A DNA stretch of 41,176 bases from an uncultured Bacteroidales bacterium (GCA_902774275.1 CACYHN010000030.1:1-41176); one strand, 5' to 3'; positions 25,189 to 35,059 are shown, counted from the first letter of the stretch. Numbers and translations: made by a program. Notes: generated by a model from the letters alone, not told the origin.

Positions 25189-25773
25189 CTATTTCCTTTT
25201 ATCTTGAGCATCGAGTTTAATGATTGGCTGACTTGATTCCGTCACTCTTCCCGAGTACCTTTCTATCCCTACCAGACTATAAACACTTGCTGATATATCC
25301 ACGCCTTTTGTCTGGTTAATGGATAAGAAAGTCCCTGCACCGGTATCTATAACATAATCCAACCCCTGTTCAGTACATACCTTCGATATAACATCAAGTA
25401 GCTTTATCTTGATAGGATTCAAAAGGCTGTCGCGTTTTGTCTCAAGTTCAGACTGTACATTGTCTCTGAACTGTACATTATTATCCATCAGAAGCTGCAA
25501 CTCTTTCTGACGTTTGGCTACGATTGAAGGAGACAGATGGTCCTGCTCTAAAATGAAATTGATATACTGCCTTTCAAATTCACGCTTGGAACGCTCTATC
25601 TCCTCTTTATATTCTGACTGTATCTTTTTAAGTTTTTGTTCAGCATCCACATAATCGGGCATATGTTTCAACGTATTGTTGAAATCAATGTAGCCGAACA
25701 TTCCCTCCTGGGCAGAGACAAGTGAACATACGGAAAAAAAGAATGCGGTAAGTAACGTTCTTAGGGTTTTCAT
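25189..25773 (-). CDS. Periplasmic OmpH/Skp-family chaperone, copy 3
   Basis: 194 residues. Signal peptide MKTLRTLLTAFFFSVCSLVSAQ, then the Skp layout: a short strand (FGYIDFNNTLKHMPDY), two long charged helices forming a coiled coil (about 45-120), and a returning beta part with VCTEQGLDYVIDTG. Skp trimers hold unfolded outer-membrane proteins on the way to BamA. It has a longer C-terminal tail (SSQPIIKLDAQDKRK) than the other two copies. Last of three tandem skp genes. Confidence 0.87.
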   Translation of the reverse strand: MKTLRTLLTAFFFSVCSLVSAQEGMFGYIDFNNTLKHMPDYVDAEQKLKKIQSEYKEEIERSKREFERQYINFILEQDHLSPSIVAKRQKELQLLMDNNVQFRDNVQSELETKRDSLLNPIKIKLLDVISKVCTEQGLDYVIDTGAGTFLSINQTKGVDISASVYSLVGIERYSGRVTESSQPIIKLDAQDKRK

Positions 25774-25800
25774 ATTTGGATAGCTTGTTTTATAACCAAT

Positions 25801-25832
25801 AAAGGGAATCGGGCTTACGCCGGTTCCCCTTA
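25801..25832 (-). terminator. Hairpin between skp copies 2 and 3 (possible attenuator)
   Basis: In the minus-strand transcript AAGGGGAACCGG pairs with CCGATTCCCTT (one bulge, one G-U) around a short loop, followed by only TTTATT. It could lower expression of the downstream skp-murI pair without ending transcription. Confidence 0.4.
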
Positions 25833-25851
25833 TCGTTTATTCTTTAAATAA

Positions 25852-26355
25852 TTACTTTATGCCCAGCTTGGCCTTGACAGCCTCTGTAACGTCAGTAGTA
25901 AGAGTGGAGCTTACATAAGGAACCACGCCACCGGCAATATTGAAGATGCATACATAACCACCTTCCTCACCTACAGCCTTAATGGCTTTGAGAACCTTAT
26001 CCTCAATAGCGCCCATAAGCTGAGTCTCTTTCTGATTCTTATTTACCTCACAGTCATTATAATACTGCTGCATTTTCTGCTGGCTTTCCATCAGTTCCTG
26101 TTCTCTACGTTCACGGATGCTCTCAGGAAGAGTTTCCCTGTTCTTCATGTAGTCATCCACTTTCTTTGAATACTCGTTCTGCATGTAGTCAAGTTCCTCC
26201 TGATACTGCTTAACCAACTCCTCCATTTCTGCCTGTGCAGCCTTGTATTCACTCATCAAAGGAATAATATCTGAAGAGTTTATATGTCCGAACTTCTGTG
26301 CAAATGCGCCGAAAGGCAGTACTGCCATCAGTGCGATGATAATGATCTTTTTCAT
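25852..26355 (-). CDS. Periplasmic OmpH/Skp-family chaperone, copy 2
   Basis: 167 residues. Signal peptide MKKIIIIALMAVLPFGAFAQ, the Skp opening FGHINSSDIIPLMSEYKAAQ, a long helical hairpin rich in Glu/Gln (about 40-115) and the closing strands GGYVCIFNIAGGVVPYVS. It has the classic Skp length. It carries its own full-consensus promoter at 26407-26414, so skp copies 2 and 3 with murI can be transcribed without the upstream operon. Confidence 0.88.
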   Translation of the reverse strand: MKKIIIIALMAVLPFGAFAQKFGHINSSDIIPLMSEYKAAQAEMEELVKQYQEELDYMQNEYSKKVDDYMKNRETLPESIRERREQELMESQQKMQQYYNDCEVNKNQKETQLMGAIEDKVLKAIKAVGEEGGYVCIFNIAGGVVPYVSSTLTTDVTEAVKAKLGIK

Positions 26356-26406
26356 ATCGACTTTTTTTATCAGTATAGTTTCAAATCAATGTTTTATTTA
26401 TCACTG

Positions 26407-26414
26407 CAAAGGTA
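26407..26414 (-). promoter_or_regulatory. Internal -7 element for skp copy 2
   Basis: Minus-strand TACCTTTG, a full consensus match, 52 bp before the ATG at 26355 and just after the stop of skp copy 1. Confidence 0.5.
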
Positions 26415-26419
26415 TGCAT

Positions 26420-26935
26420 TTAGTTTGAATAACCCAGCTTCTTGAGAACCTCATTGCTTATATCTATCTTGGGTGAGGCATATATCATGCTTGTGGCCGA
26501 TGAACGGTCAACGACCATCTGGTATCCGTCAGACTCACTGATTTGCTTTATTGCCTCATAAATCTCGTCCTGAATGGGAGCCATCAGACTCTGTTGCTTT
26601 TTATAGAGTTCACCATCCGGGCCAAAATACTGACGTTTAAGCTCACTGGCCTGTTTCTCTTTTGCTACGATCTCCTCCTCCTTCTTGGCTTTCTGTTCCT
26701 CTGAGAGGAAAACTGACTCATTCTGATAGTTCTTATATAAGGTCTGAGCCTCAAGGTTCAGAGCCTCAACCTCAGCCTGCCAACGTTTTGAGAACTGGTT
26801 GAGCTGCTCATTGGCACGCTCATATGCGGGAATCCTGTTCAGAATGTATTCCATGTCCACCAAGGCAAATTTCTGCGCACCTGCGGTAAGGCAGAAAAAC
26901 AGCATCATCGCTGCGATTGAAAATGACTTTTTCAT
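26420..26935 (-). CDS. Periplasmic OmpH/Skp-family chaperone, copy 1
   Basis: 171 residues from MKKSFSIAAM (13 upstream in-frame codons are rejected because they precede the signal peptide). The signal peptide ends at CLTAGAQ; then FALVDMEYILNRIPAY, a long coiled-coil hairpin with KAKKEEEIVAKEKQASELKRQ, and the closing GYQMVVDRSSATSMIYAS. It is the copy next to bamA, 42 bp from its end, the usual place for skp, so it is the most likely general BamA-feeding chaperone of the three. Confidence 0.88.
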   Translation of the reverse strand: MKKSFSIAAMMLFFCLTAGAQKFALVDMEYILNRIPAYERANEQLNQFSKRWQAEVEALNLEAQTLYKNYQNESVFLSEEQKAKKEEEIVAKEKQASELKRQYFGPDGELYKKQQSLMAPIQDEIYEAIKQISESDGYQMVVDRSSATSMIYASPKIDISNEVLKKLGYSN

Positions 26936-26977
26936 AATATCTCTTTTTTCTATATTATAACCGATTGACGCCACAGG

Positions 26978-29632
26978 TTAAAATTCCTGTCCAAGGATAA
27001 AATGAACCTGACTACCTCCAAACTGTCTGCTGCCCATTACAGGATCAAAGCCGTAAGCCCAATCTATACCCATCAGACCAACCATCGGAAGCATAACACG
27101 CACACCTACTCCTGCTGAACGTTTCAGGTCAAACGGATTGAATTTTCCTATGCTGTTCCATGCATTTCCGGCCTCCACAAAAGCTAATCCATATATGATA
27201 GTTGAGTTCTCCATAAGGAAAGGATAACGCAACTCTGCTGACATCCTGGTATAAGCATAACCGTCTGAATAAGGAGTAATGGAACCATTATCATAACCAC
27301 GCAGACCCACAATCTCCGTAGCATATGTATAAGAACCACCGCTCATACCGTCACCACCCATATAGAAGGTCTCAAACGGTGATTTCTTGTACTTGTTGTA
27401 ATGTCCCAGCAGACCTAAATCAAAACGGGTCATCAGCACCAGACGCTTCTTGATTCCATTGGTAAGTGACGTATAGGTACGGCTACGGAATTTCCACTTG
27501 TTGTACTCTATCCATTTATGCTTGTCCTGCAACTCCTGCTGATAGGTAGCTGATGTGTTATCGGCAGCCAAATGCTCATAATCCTTTCCGTCCCAAAGAG
27601 AATAAGGAGGAGTGAAATATACTGATACTGAAAACTCAGAACCGGTACGAGGGAATATAGGATGATCCGTAGAACTCCTGCTTATGGTGAATCCCAGGTT
27701 GATATTGTTACAGGTTCCGTTGTTTATCAGGAAGTAAGACCATTGCTTCAGTTTATAACGGGTATATGACAACTCCGTATAGAATGTAAAGTAATCATCA
27801 GGCCAATGCAGGCGCTTACCCCATCCTATGCTGGCACCCAACATTGTAATATACTTATCCGGATCGTAATAAGACTCATAATTATTGTAATAACTACCGT
27901 AATTATTTCCATAATAGTTACCGTATCCGTACAGATAATTGTAATAGTTCTGGTAATACGCGGAGTTATAGTAGTTGCTGCTTATATCTGTCTGTTTGGA
28001 GAAGAACAGACCCACAGAAAGGGAATTTGGACGCTTGCCTCCTAACCATGGCTCCATGAAGGATATACTGTATGACTGGTAATACTGGCCGTTGGTCTGG
28101 GCACTGAAAGATAACGTCTGACCATCACCCTGCGGCAGGAACATACGGTAATTATCGCTTTTATGGAACAGGTTGTACATACTGAAGTTGGTGAACTTGA
28201 GTGAAGCACGGCCTATCAAACCTGTCTGACCCCAACCAAAAGAGAGCTCTATCTGGTCATTTCCCTTACTCTCAAGCTGCCAGTCTATGTCAACAGTACC
28301 GTCTGTCTCATCGGGCACAATGTCATAATTGATGGCGGTCTGTTCAAAATGACCCATATTGGCGATTGAACGGTACGAGCGCTCAAAAGCATCATATGAA
28401 AATATATCACCTGGACGGGTGTAAAGTTCACGGCGTACCACATTTTCATACACGCGGTCATTTCCATGTATCAATACACGGTTGATTGTTGCCTGAGGGC
28501 CTTCTGCTATACGTATATCCAGATCGATGGAATCACCAATGATGTTTGTCTCCACAGGATTGAGACGAAGCATCACATAACCGTTGTTATAGTATCTCTT
28601 GCCTATAGCATCATCATCTCCCTGTGTACGTTCCATCAGTTTCTTCTGGTTATAGACATCACCTTTTTTCATGCCAAGGATCTCCGAAAGCTGATCGCTG
28701 GTATATACCGTATTGCCTATCCAGTTTACGTTTCTCAGATAGTATTTTTCACCTTCATCAATTTTAAGCCATACGTCAACCGTATTGTCCATGGGATTGG
28801 ATGATACACTGTCATAGACGATATATGCATCACGATAACCCATTTCTCCGTACTTCTCAAGAATATTGTCCATATCTTTCTGGAACTCATCGTTCACAAA
28901 CTTCTTGGTTCTGAAGAATTCACGTAATTTACCCTTTTCATTGGTCTTTTTCATGATTCTCTTGATGTTCTGATCAGTCAGGACCTCATTTCCTTCCAGA
29001 TAGATGTTACGGACTTTAACCTTCTCTTTCTTGTCTATGTAAACATCCACATATGCAAGACCATCCTCATCTGGTTCAGAACGTTGCTGGACACGTACAT
29101 CCGCATCCTTGAAACCTTTTTCATCAAAATAGTCACGAATGAGTTTCTCTGAACGGTTCAGTCCGTTCTGGGTAATCTGACTACCTGCAAACATTCCTAT
29201 CTTATCCTCAAGTTCCGAAGCTTCACCCTTACGTACTCCGTGAAACACCACCTCTTTAACCTTGGGATTCTGTTCCAGAGCCATTTCCAACCATATCTTA
29301 TCACCCGCTATTTTGAGTGCCTTTATCTGTACGTTGGCAAAAAGTCCGGTAGCCCACAGACGTTTCATGGCATTAGTGATGTCAGAACCGGGCACAGCTA
29401 CACGCATACCATTTGAAAGCCCGGACATCTTAAGAAGAGTCTTATGGTTATTCTCTTCTATACCCGTAACCGATATGTCTGCTATTTCGTATCTTGGAGG
29501 TGTACCGGAATAAAGAATTACGGGGTTCTCCTGTTCCACCATCAAATCATCAGTCTGTGCCACAACAGATGAACAGCAGAAGACTGACATTAAAAAGAAT
29601 ATAATATTTCTTATCCTGAGTTTCATCATCAT
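26978..29632 (-). CDS. bamA: Outer-membrane assembly factor BamA (Omp85)
   Basis: 884 residues. The signal peptide ends at CSSVVAQ. Five POTRA domains span about 45-430 (for example [38 protein letters not shown]), and the C-terminal 16-strand barrel ends in [12 protein letters not shown]. The conserved loop-6 motif appears as LRGYDNG near residue 776. It folds and inserts outer-membrane proteins. A strongly Tyr/Asn-rich insertion lies at about 551-594 in a predicted surface loop. Three consecutive ATGs open the gene; the first overlaps the uppS stop (ATGA). Confidence 0.94.
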   Translation of the reverse strand: MMMKLRIRNIIFFLMSVFCCSSVVAQTDDLMVEQENPVILYSGTPPRYEIADISVTGIEENNHKTLLKMSGLSNGMRVAVPGSDITNAMKRLWATGLFANVQIKALKIAGDKIWLEMALEQNPKVKEVVFHGVRKGEASELEDKIGMFAGSQITQNGLNRSEKLIRDYFDEKGFKDADVRVQQRSEPDEDGLAYVDVYIDKKEKVKVRNIYLEGNEVLTDQNIKRIMKKTNEKGKLREFFRTKKFVNDEFQKDMDNILEKYGEMGYRDAYIVYDSVSSNPMDNTVDVWLKIDEGEKYYLRNVNWIGNTVYTSDQLSEILGMKKGDVYNQKKLMERTQGDDDAIGKRYYNNGYVMLRLNPVETNIIGDSIDLDIRIAEGPQATINRVLIHGNDRVYENVVRRELYTRPGDIFSYDAFERSYRSIANMGHFEQTAINYDIVPDETDGTVDIDWQLESKGNDQIELSFGWGQTGLIGRASLKFTNFSMYNLFHKSDNYRMFLPQGDGQTLSFSAQTNGQYYQSYSISFMEPWLGGKRPNSLSVGLFFSKQTDISSNYYNSAYYQNYYNYLYGYGNYYGNNYGSYYNNYESYYDPDKYITMLGASIGWGKRLHWPDDYFTFYTELSYTRYKLKQWSYFLINNGTCNNINLGFTISRSSTDHPIFPRTGSEFSVSVYFTPPYSLWDGKDYEHLAADNTSATYQQELQDKHKWIEYNKWKFRSRTYTSLTNGIKKRLVLMTRFDLGLLGHYNKYKKSPFETFYMGGDGMSGGSYTYATEIVGLRGYDNGSITPYSDGYAYTRMSAELRYPFLMENSTIIYGLAFVEAGNAWNSIGKFNPFDLKRSAGVGVRVMLPMVGLMGIDWAYGFDPVMGSRQFGGSQVHFILGQEF

Positions 29633-30381
29633 TTGGATTCGTGTTTACCTGCTATCTGCGCGCTCGTCTTTCCAAAACGACGCTCACGCTGCTGGTAAGT
29701 ATATATGGCCTTGCATAGTTCCTCCATATTGAAATCAGGCCAGTATGTATCACAGAAATACAGTTCAGTATATGCAGCTTGCCATAACAGGAAATTGCTC
29801 AATCTCAATTCTCCTCCGGTACGGATCAGCAATTCCGGATCAGGCATGAAACTGGTGGTCATGACATCAGCTACCGTCTGTTCATCTATATCAGAAGTAT
29901 TGATATCTCCCTTAACAGCCTTCTCTGCAAGAATTCTGGCTGCACGTGCTATCTCCCATCGTGAAGAATAACTCAAAGCTATAACCATACACGCAAGGTC
30001 AAACTCCTTGGTGTTATCTATGCAATGGTTAATCTTGGCCCGCACTCTGGAAGGGATTCTATCCAAATCACCCACAACCCGCAAACGGACATGGTTTTTA
30101 ATGAAAACCTCTTCATCGATGTTATTGAACATAAGTTCCATCAATGCTGCAACTTCATACTCGGGACGATTCCAGTTCTCAGTTGAGAAGGTGTATAACG
30201 TCAGATACTTTATACCCAGTTCAACCGCGTTCTCCATAATCTTTTTTACAACTTCCACCCCTTTGGCATGTCCCTCAGTACGTTCTTTGCCACGCAGTTC
30301 CGCCCATCGGCCGTTACCGTCCATGATGATGGCCACGTGCTGCGGAATACGGTTCTTATCCAATTGTTCCTGATATGTCAT
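29629..30381 (-). CDS. uppS: Isoprenyl transferase, undecaprenyl diphosphate synthase
   Basis: 250 residues of the cis-prenyltransferase family. The substrate-binding signature [14 protein letters not shown] places catalytic D21, followed by [21 protein letters not shown] and the C-terminal [19 protein letters not shown]...YTELYF. It condenses isopentenyl diphosphate onto farnesyl diphosphate to give the C55 carrier for peptidoglycan and surface glycans. It starts 1 bp after porG ends and overlaps bamA by 4 bp, so it is in the middle of a tightly packed operon. Confidence 0.95.
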   Translation of the reverse strand: MTYQEQLDKNRIPQHVAIIMDGNGRWAELRGKERTEGHAKGVEVVKKIMENAVELGIKYLTLYTFSTENWNRPEYEVAALMELMFNNIDEEVFIKNHVRLRVVGDLDRIPSRVRAKINHCIDNTKEFDLACMVIALSYSSRWEIARAARILAEKAVKGDINTSDIDEQTVADVMTTSFMPDPELLIRTGGELRLSNFLLWQAAYTELYFCDTYWPDFNMEELCKAIYTYQQRERRFGKTSAQIAGKHESK

Positions 30382-30382
30382 A

Positions 30383-31084
30383 TCACTTTATTATTTCATC
30401 ATTACAGTTACAGGGACGTCTGAAAACATCAAACGTAACATACAGCATAGTAAAACTATAACTGTCCTTATTCTTGATTCCTTTGCCTTTTATCAGGAAA
30501 GGGTTTTCAAGCGATGTATCATACGTCTGTGTTACATCCAGACGGTCAGACGTTGTGAATCTCATTGTCCATTCAAGGCCTATGTTCACTCTTTCCGACA
30601 GTTTATATTTTACACCAAGCCCTATAGGGAAGTTGGCGGCAAAGTCATTACTGACAGGCTCTGGAGCAAACGTCATACCTATTCCCAAAAGTCCGTAAGG
30701 AGCCAGACGGTGGCAATCATTCCAATCCTGCAAACCATATCCGCAGAACCCCCACTCAACCTGGACGCCAAAATCATACACCGTGCGGCTGAATCTTATT
30801 TCATCACCGGGAATTACTCCAAAAGCATTCTTTGACGAACCCGTTATCCCAGCTGCTGAAAGAGAACCTTTGAGGGCAAAACGTGAATTTACATTGTACC
30901 TTGCCATGAAAGAAAACATTCCATTGGTATCACGGTAAAGACGGTTGTTGGCATCACCCATATAGAAACTTCCACCTCCGCCCAAACCTAATTCCATCAG
31001 GTAGCCGTCATCCTGCGCCACTGCAAAAGAACAGCAGAACAACATAACTGCAAAAGCAGGGATTTTCAGTTTCTGGATATTCAT
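30383..31084 (-). CDS. porG: Outer-membrane beta-barrel protein, probable T9SS component PorG (DUF6089)
   Basis: 233 residues. The signal peptide ends at CCSFAVAQ; the mature protein starts with a glycine-rich strand ([20 protein letters not shown]) and has barrel-like alternation to the end. In P. gingivalis the outer-membrane protein PorG (PG0189), which copurifies with the PorK/PorN ring, is encoded just upstream of uppS and bamA; this gene has the same size class, fold type and place. Identity rests on that synteny and the DUF6089-like opening, not on an alignment. It overlaps the upstream lipoprotein gene by 4 bp. Confidence 0.72.
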   Translation of the reverse strand: MNIQKLKIPAFAVMLFCCSFAVAQDDGYLMELGLGGGGSFYMGDANNRLYRDTNGMFSFMARYNVNSRFALKGSLSAAGITGSSKNAFGVIPGDEIRFSRTVYDFGVQVEWGFCGYGLQDWNDCHRLAPYGLLGIGMTFAPEPVSNDFAANFPIGLGVKYKLSERVNIGLEWTMRFTTSDRLDVTQTYDTSLENPFLIKGKGIKNKDSYSFTMLYVTFDVFRRPCNCNDEIIK

Positions 31085-32439
31085 CTTTCCCGTTTATCCA
31101 ATCTCGTTACGGCTCCCCGCCACACTTGTCCGTCAGAGGTCATCACCCATATGCAACCAAGTCTGTCAACAGCATATGAGAAATCTCCATCATAACCTTT
31201 CAGTTCTTTGGGGAACTGCATGTAACGGTTCCATGACGTTTCATTATTCTTCACATAAGGACTGCACCAATACCATGTGATACCATTATCACTGGACTGT
31301 CGGAAACCGTCCAACCCCTTACCGAACGCATAAAGACTTCCGTCATACCTGATAACTGAAAGATTCTGCATCACAGGCAGTCTCAAAACCGTCCTGGCAG
31401 GAGCATCTATCTGGCTCCACACAGTATCTGTTGAGAGAATTGTCCAAACTGAAACCTTATCATTATCTAAACCTGCCAACACCGTCCTTTGAATCTTTTT
31501 ATTTGTAGCAAGAGGATAATCAAAAGCAACAGCTGCAGAATCAGGAAAGCCTTCAGGCTTCACGCATACCTTAGTCCATTCAGACATGTCTGTTGACTTG
31601 ATGATATCACCTTCTGTATCAACAGCCCATATGACACCATCATCATCGGTCCTGATAAGGCTCTTTATGCCACTTCTCTGTTCTACCCATTCTCTTCCGT
31701 TTGTAGATCCGTATATGGAATTTCCTGATTGAGCATATATCTTACCTGCATACACTATCACATTACGGCTCCAGCCGGCAAAAGGTATTCCAGTCAATAC
31801 GGCAGGAGATGTCCATACTCCTCCCTTTATGCTTTTTGATACCACTCCAAGAGCATCAGCATCATCCAGTCCGAAATTATAGACAGAATCGTTCAGAATA
31901 ACAGCACAAGGCTCTCTGAATGCCGTAAAACCCGTACTGTCGGCCTGACTCCAAAGAAGAGAATCAGGGAATACTTTACGTACATTCAGTTGCACCCTGT
32001 AATCTCTGTTATATGTACCGTCTGATGATATCATCCTGAACACAAGCCCACGGGATGGGGTAAAATCAATGGAATCATATCCTGTCCATACATACAGTAT
32101 CTCAGGATTGTCCAGATAATAGTAACATGCGCGTCCTACACCACCTACCGATACTGTCACTGCATCAACATCAGAACCATAATCCAAAGAGTCAATATTG
32201 TAAATACGGTTATTCACCTGGTCTATTGTCATTGGAAACAGGATACCGCCGCCACGATAGTATGTGATTGAGTCATTACCCTGTTGGTCTATATCCTGAA
32301 AACGGACATTATAGTAGCCTACTACGAATGACGTTATTGCAGCCTGAGGCGTTTTTTCCGTTTCCGCATCCTTAAGGCAGGATACAACTGAAACAAGCGC
32401 AACCGCAAGTATTATTATAGAAAAAAAGGTTCTTTTCAT
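31081..32439 (-). CDS. DUF6242-type lipoprotein heading the bam operon
   Basis: 452 residues from MKRTFFSII. The lipobox VVSC places the lipidated Cys near residue 21. The N-terminal part (about 30-130) looks like a small beta domain, and the rest has repeated Trp-containing strand units (SNGREWVEQRSG, SDMSEWTKVCV, DNGITWYWCS), as in sialidase- or propeller-like repeats. Bacteroidales genomes carry DUF6242 lipoproteins of unknown function. It is the first gene of the porG-uppS-bamA-skp-murI transcript, 4-bp overlap with porG, so a role in outer-membrane assembly or secretion is possible. Confidence 0.75.
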   Translation of the reverse strand: MKRTFFSIIILAVALVSVVSCLKDAETEKTPQAAITSFVVGYYNVRFQDIDQQGNDSITYYRGGGILFPMTIDQVNNRIYNIDSLDYGSDVDAVTVSVGGVGRACYYYLDNPEILYVWTGYDSIDFTPSRGLVFRMISSDGTYNRDYRVQLNVRKVFPDSLLWSQADSTGFTAFREPCAVILNDSVYNFGLDDADALGVVSKSIKGGVWTSPAVLTGIPFAGWSRNVIVYAGKIYAQSGNSIYGSTNGREWVEQRSGIKSLIRTDDDGVIWAVDTEGDIIKSTDMSEWTKVCVKPEGFPDSAAVAFDYPLATNKKIQRTVLAGLDNDKVSVWTILSTDTVWSQIDAPARTVLRLPVMQNLSVIRYDGSLYAFGKGLDGFRQSSDNGITWYWCSPYVKNNETSWNRYMQFPKELKGYDGDFSYAVDRLGCIWVMTSDGQVWRGAVTRLDKRER

Positions 32440-32475
32440 CAGAACTGTTGAATAATCCATATATATTTAATCGCG

Positions 32476-32483
32476 CAAATTTA
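32476..32483 (-). promoter_or_regulatory. -7 element of the bam/porG operon
   Basis: Minus-strand TAAATTTG, a full consensus match, 37 bp before the start codon at 32439. The only other full-consensus promoter found in this 8-kb unit is internal, at 26407-26414. Confidence 0.6.
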
Positions 32484-32557
32484 ACAACAAAATCCGTAGG
32501 GGCGTGTGTAATAATGTTGTTTTATATTAAAGATTGGGCATATCAGCCATTATTTTG

Positions 32558-32565
32558 TAACTTCG
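32558..32565 (+). promoter_or_regulatory. Probable -7 element for pyrE
   Basis: TAACTTCG, one mismatch from TAnnTTTG, 33 bp before the ATG at 32598. Divergent from the bam operon promoter. Confidence 0.4.
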
Positions 32566-32597
32566 CGGCATTGAAAAACCTTAAACAAACATACATA

Positions 32598-33230
32598 ATG
32601 GACAATATCAAGACTCAAGTGGCAAGAGAACTGCTGCGCATAGAGGCTGTAAAAGTTCAGCCGGACGCCCCGTTTACTTGGGCATCTGGATGGAAATCAC
32701 CATTCTACTGCGACAACCGCAAAGCACTTTCATTCCCGGAAGTAAGGACTTTGGTACGCGATTCTCTTTGCAACGTCATAACACGTGATTTCCCTGATTT
32801 TGATGTAATAGCAGGTGTTGCCACCGGAGCTATCGCACAAGGGGCACTCGTAGCAGACCGCATGGGCAAACCGTTTGTATATGTACGTTCTGCACCAAAA
32901 GACCACGGTCTGGCCAACCTGATTGAGGGTTATCTGGAACCTGGCAGCCGCGTTATGGTTGTTGAAGATCTGGTATCAACCGGATTGAGCAGCCTCAAGG
33001 CTGTTGATGCCATACGTAATGCCGGCTGTGAAGTTGTGGGCATGGTAGCCTCTTTTACCTACGGCTTCCCCGTGGCAGAAGAGGCTTTCCGGAACGCCGG
33101 CGTCAAACTTTCCACACTGACTGATTATCCCGCAATGCTGGAAACCGCAGTCACATCCGGATACATAAAAGTTGACAGTTTACAGACACTTAACGAATGG
33201 CGGCAGAATCCCTCCGAATGGGGTAAATAA
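32598..33230 (+). CDS. pyrE: Orotate phosphoribosyltransferase
   Basis: 210 residues. The PRPP-binding signature VMVVEDLVSTGLSSLKAV lies at about 119-136, and the substrate loop region is at FVYVRSAPKDHGLANLIEG. It converts orotate and PRPP to OMP in pyrimidine synthesis. The start MDNIKTQVAR is the family start; the frame is open to 32448, but those 50 residues cross the intergenic promoter region. It begins a pyrE-SRPBCC-argH unit with gaps of 4 and 11 bp. Confidence 0.95.
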   Translation: MDNIKTQVARELLRIEAVKVQPDAPFTWASGWKSPFYCDNRKALSFPEVRTLVRDSLCNVITRDFPDFDVIAGVATGAIAQGALVADRMGKPFVYVRSAPKDHGLANLIEGYLEPGSRVMVVEDLVSTGLSSLKAVDAIRNAGCEVVGMVASFTYGFPVAEEAFRNAGVKLSTLTDYPAMLETAVTSGYIKVDSLQTLNEWRQNPSEWGK

Positions 33231-33234
33231 TACG

Positions 33235-33660
33235 ATGAAAAGGATAGAAAGTAACGTAAAACAGATTCCCTATTCACAGGAATCAGTATATGCAAAAGTC
33301 TCTGACCTGAGCAATTTGCGTGAGCTGTTGGAGCGCATACCGGAAGACCAGAAGCATAACATCAAGCTTGAGAATCTGGAATGTACGACTGACAGGGTAA
33401 GTACCACTGTGTCACCCATAGGAAAGGTTGAATTTGTCATCATTTCCCGTGAACCGTTCAAATGCGTCAAGATGGAGACAACGCAATCGCCTGTAAAACT
33501 GATTCTCTGGATTCAGATTGTCTCCACAGGTGATTCCAACTGCAAAATAAAGCTGACAGCTGACGCTGACCTAAATATCTTCATGGCCAAAATGGTGGAA
33601 AAACCGCTTACCGAGGCTTTAGACAAACTTGCCGATACTCTGGCAATGATTCCATATTAA
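33235..33660 (+). CDS. SRPBCC-fold protein of unknown function
   Basis: 141 residues. Beta strand opening (RIESNVKQIPYSQESVYAKV), a helix with LSNLRELLERIP, strands with TVSPIGKVEFVIISREPFKCVKME, and a long C-terminal helix (MVEKPLTEALDKLADTLAMIPY) fit the START/Bet v1-like SRPBCC fold, which binds hydrophobic ligands. No catalytic residues can be named. It lies 4 bp after pyrE and 11 bp before argH; Bacteroidales often keep this small protein next to pyrE. An in-frame start at 33172 would overlap pyrE and is rejected. Confidence 0.75.
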   Translation: MKRIESNVKQIPYSQESVYAKVSDLSNLRELLERIPEDQKHNIKLENLECTTDRVSTTVSPIGKVEFVIISREPFKCVKMETTQSPVKLILWIQIVSTGDSNCKIKLTADADLNIFMAKMVEKPLTEALDKLADTLAMIPY

Positions 33661-33671
33661 AACTAAAAGCA

Positions 33672-35009
33672 ATGAAACCTATCTGGGACAAGGGTAAACC
33701 CGTAAACGAACTGATACAGAAGTACACCGTAGGGCGTGACCGCGAGATGGACCTCATGCTTGCCAAGTATGACGTGCAGGGTTCACTGGCCCACATAACC
33801 ATGCTGGAGTCAATAGGACTGCTTGAGGCCGATGAACTTAAGGCTCTCTCCGCAGGACTCAAGGACCTGCTCCCTGTCATAGAACGCGGTGAATTCGTGA
33901 TAGAAGACGGAGTGGAGGATGTACATTCACAGGTAGAACTCATGCTCACCCGCCAGCTTGGCGATATGGGCAAGAAGATACACAGTGGCCGTTCTCGCAA
34001 CGATCAGGTTCTGGTAGATCTCAAACTCTTTACCCGTGACCGCCTGCGTGGCATAGTAAACTCTGTAAAGAGCCTGTTTGACATTCTCATCAAACAGAGC
34101 AACCGGTACAAGGATGTGCTGCTGCCCGGTTACACCCATCTGCAGATAGCAATGCCTTCATCATTCGGACTCTGGTTCGGCGCATACGCTGAGGCTCTGA
34201 CTGATGATATGTTACTTTTACGTGCAGCCTTTGACCAGGCCAACCGAAACCCGTTAGGCTCTGCTGCCGGCTACGGCTCATCATTCCCGCTCAACCGCCA
34301 GATGACTACAGACCTGCTCGGTTTTGAATCCATGAACTACAACGTGGTTTATGCCCAGATGACACGCGGCAAGCTTGAGCGTAACGTAGCTTACGCACTT
34401 GCTTCAGTTGCTGCCACCATAAGCCGCCTGGCATTTGATGCATGCATGTACAACAGCCAGAACTTTGGTTTCATAAAGCTGCCCGATGACTGCACCACAG
34501 GCTCCAGCATCATGCCTCACAAGAAAAACCCGGATGTGTTTGAGCTTACACGTGCCCGTTGCAACAGGCTGCAGGCTCTGCCTCATGAGATAACCCTCAT
34601 GACCAACAACCTGCCCAGCGGCTATTTCCGCGATATGCAACTTGTAAAGGAGGTTTTCCTGCCTGCTTTTGAACAACTGGAGGAGGTCATTACAATGACC
34701 GCATATATGCTTGACCACATAAAAGTACGTGAGGACATCCTCTCTGATCCCAAGTACGATGCAATATTCAGCGTTGAGGAGGTGAACCGTCTGGCACGTG
34801 AAGGAATGCCTTTCCGTGAAGCTTACCGTAAGGTGGGTGCTGAGATAGAGAACGGAACCTTCAAGGCTGACCACAACATTCATCACACCCATGAAGGCAG
34901 TATAGGCAACCTTTGCAATGACCGCATCACTGCCCGCATGGACAAACTTGTATCAGAGTTCCCGTTTGCATATATAGACAAAGCAATAGACAAACTTACA
35001 TCAAAGTAA
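33672..35009 (+). CDS. argH: Argininosuccinate lyase
   Basis: 445 residues, fumarase/aspartase superfamily. The superfamily signature GSSIMPHKKNPD is present at about residue 277, together with SGRSRNDQV (about 109) and GYTHLQIAMPSSFG (about 154). It splits argininosuccinate into arginine and fumarate. It has the length and organisation of the family. Last gene of the pyrE unit, followed after 14 bp by a bidirectional terminator that also serves the converging esterase gene. Confidence 0.95.
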   Translation: MKPIWDKGKPVNELIQKYTVGRDREMDLMLAKYDVQGSLAHITMLESIGLLEADELKALSAGLKDLLPVIERGEFVIEDGVEDVHSQVELMLTRQLGDMGKKIHSGRSRNDQVLVDLKLFTRDRLRGIVNSVKSLFDILIKQSNRYKDVLLPGYTHLQIAMPSSFGLWFGAYAEALTDDMLLLRAAFDQANRNPLGSAAGYGSSFPLNRQMTTDLLGFESMNYNVVYAQMTRGKLERNVAYALASVAATISRLAFDACMYNSQNFGFIKLPDDCTTGSSIMPHKKNPDVFELTRARCNRLQALPHEITLMTNNLPSGYFRDMQLVKEVFLPAFEQLEEVITMTAYMLDHIKVREDILSDPKYDAIFSVEEVNRLAREGMPFREAYRKVGAEIENGTFKADHNIHHTHEGSIGNLCNDRITARMDKLVSEFPFAYIDKAIDKLTSK

Positions 35010-35023
35010 GATTCTGATTAAAT

Positions 35024-35059
35024 AAAAAAAATGCCGACCCGCAGGCCGGCATTTTTTTT
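35024..35059. terminator. Bidirectional terminator between argH and the esterase gene
   Basis: AAAAAAATGCCG (from 35024) pairs with CGGCATTTTTTT (to 35058), so each strand ends in a U-run after a G+C core. The two flanking genes converge on it. Confidence 0.88.
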
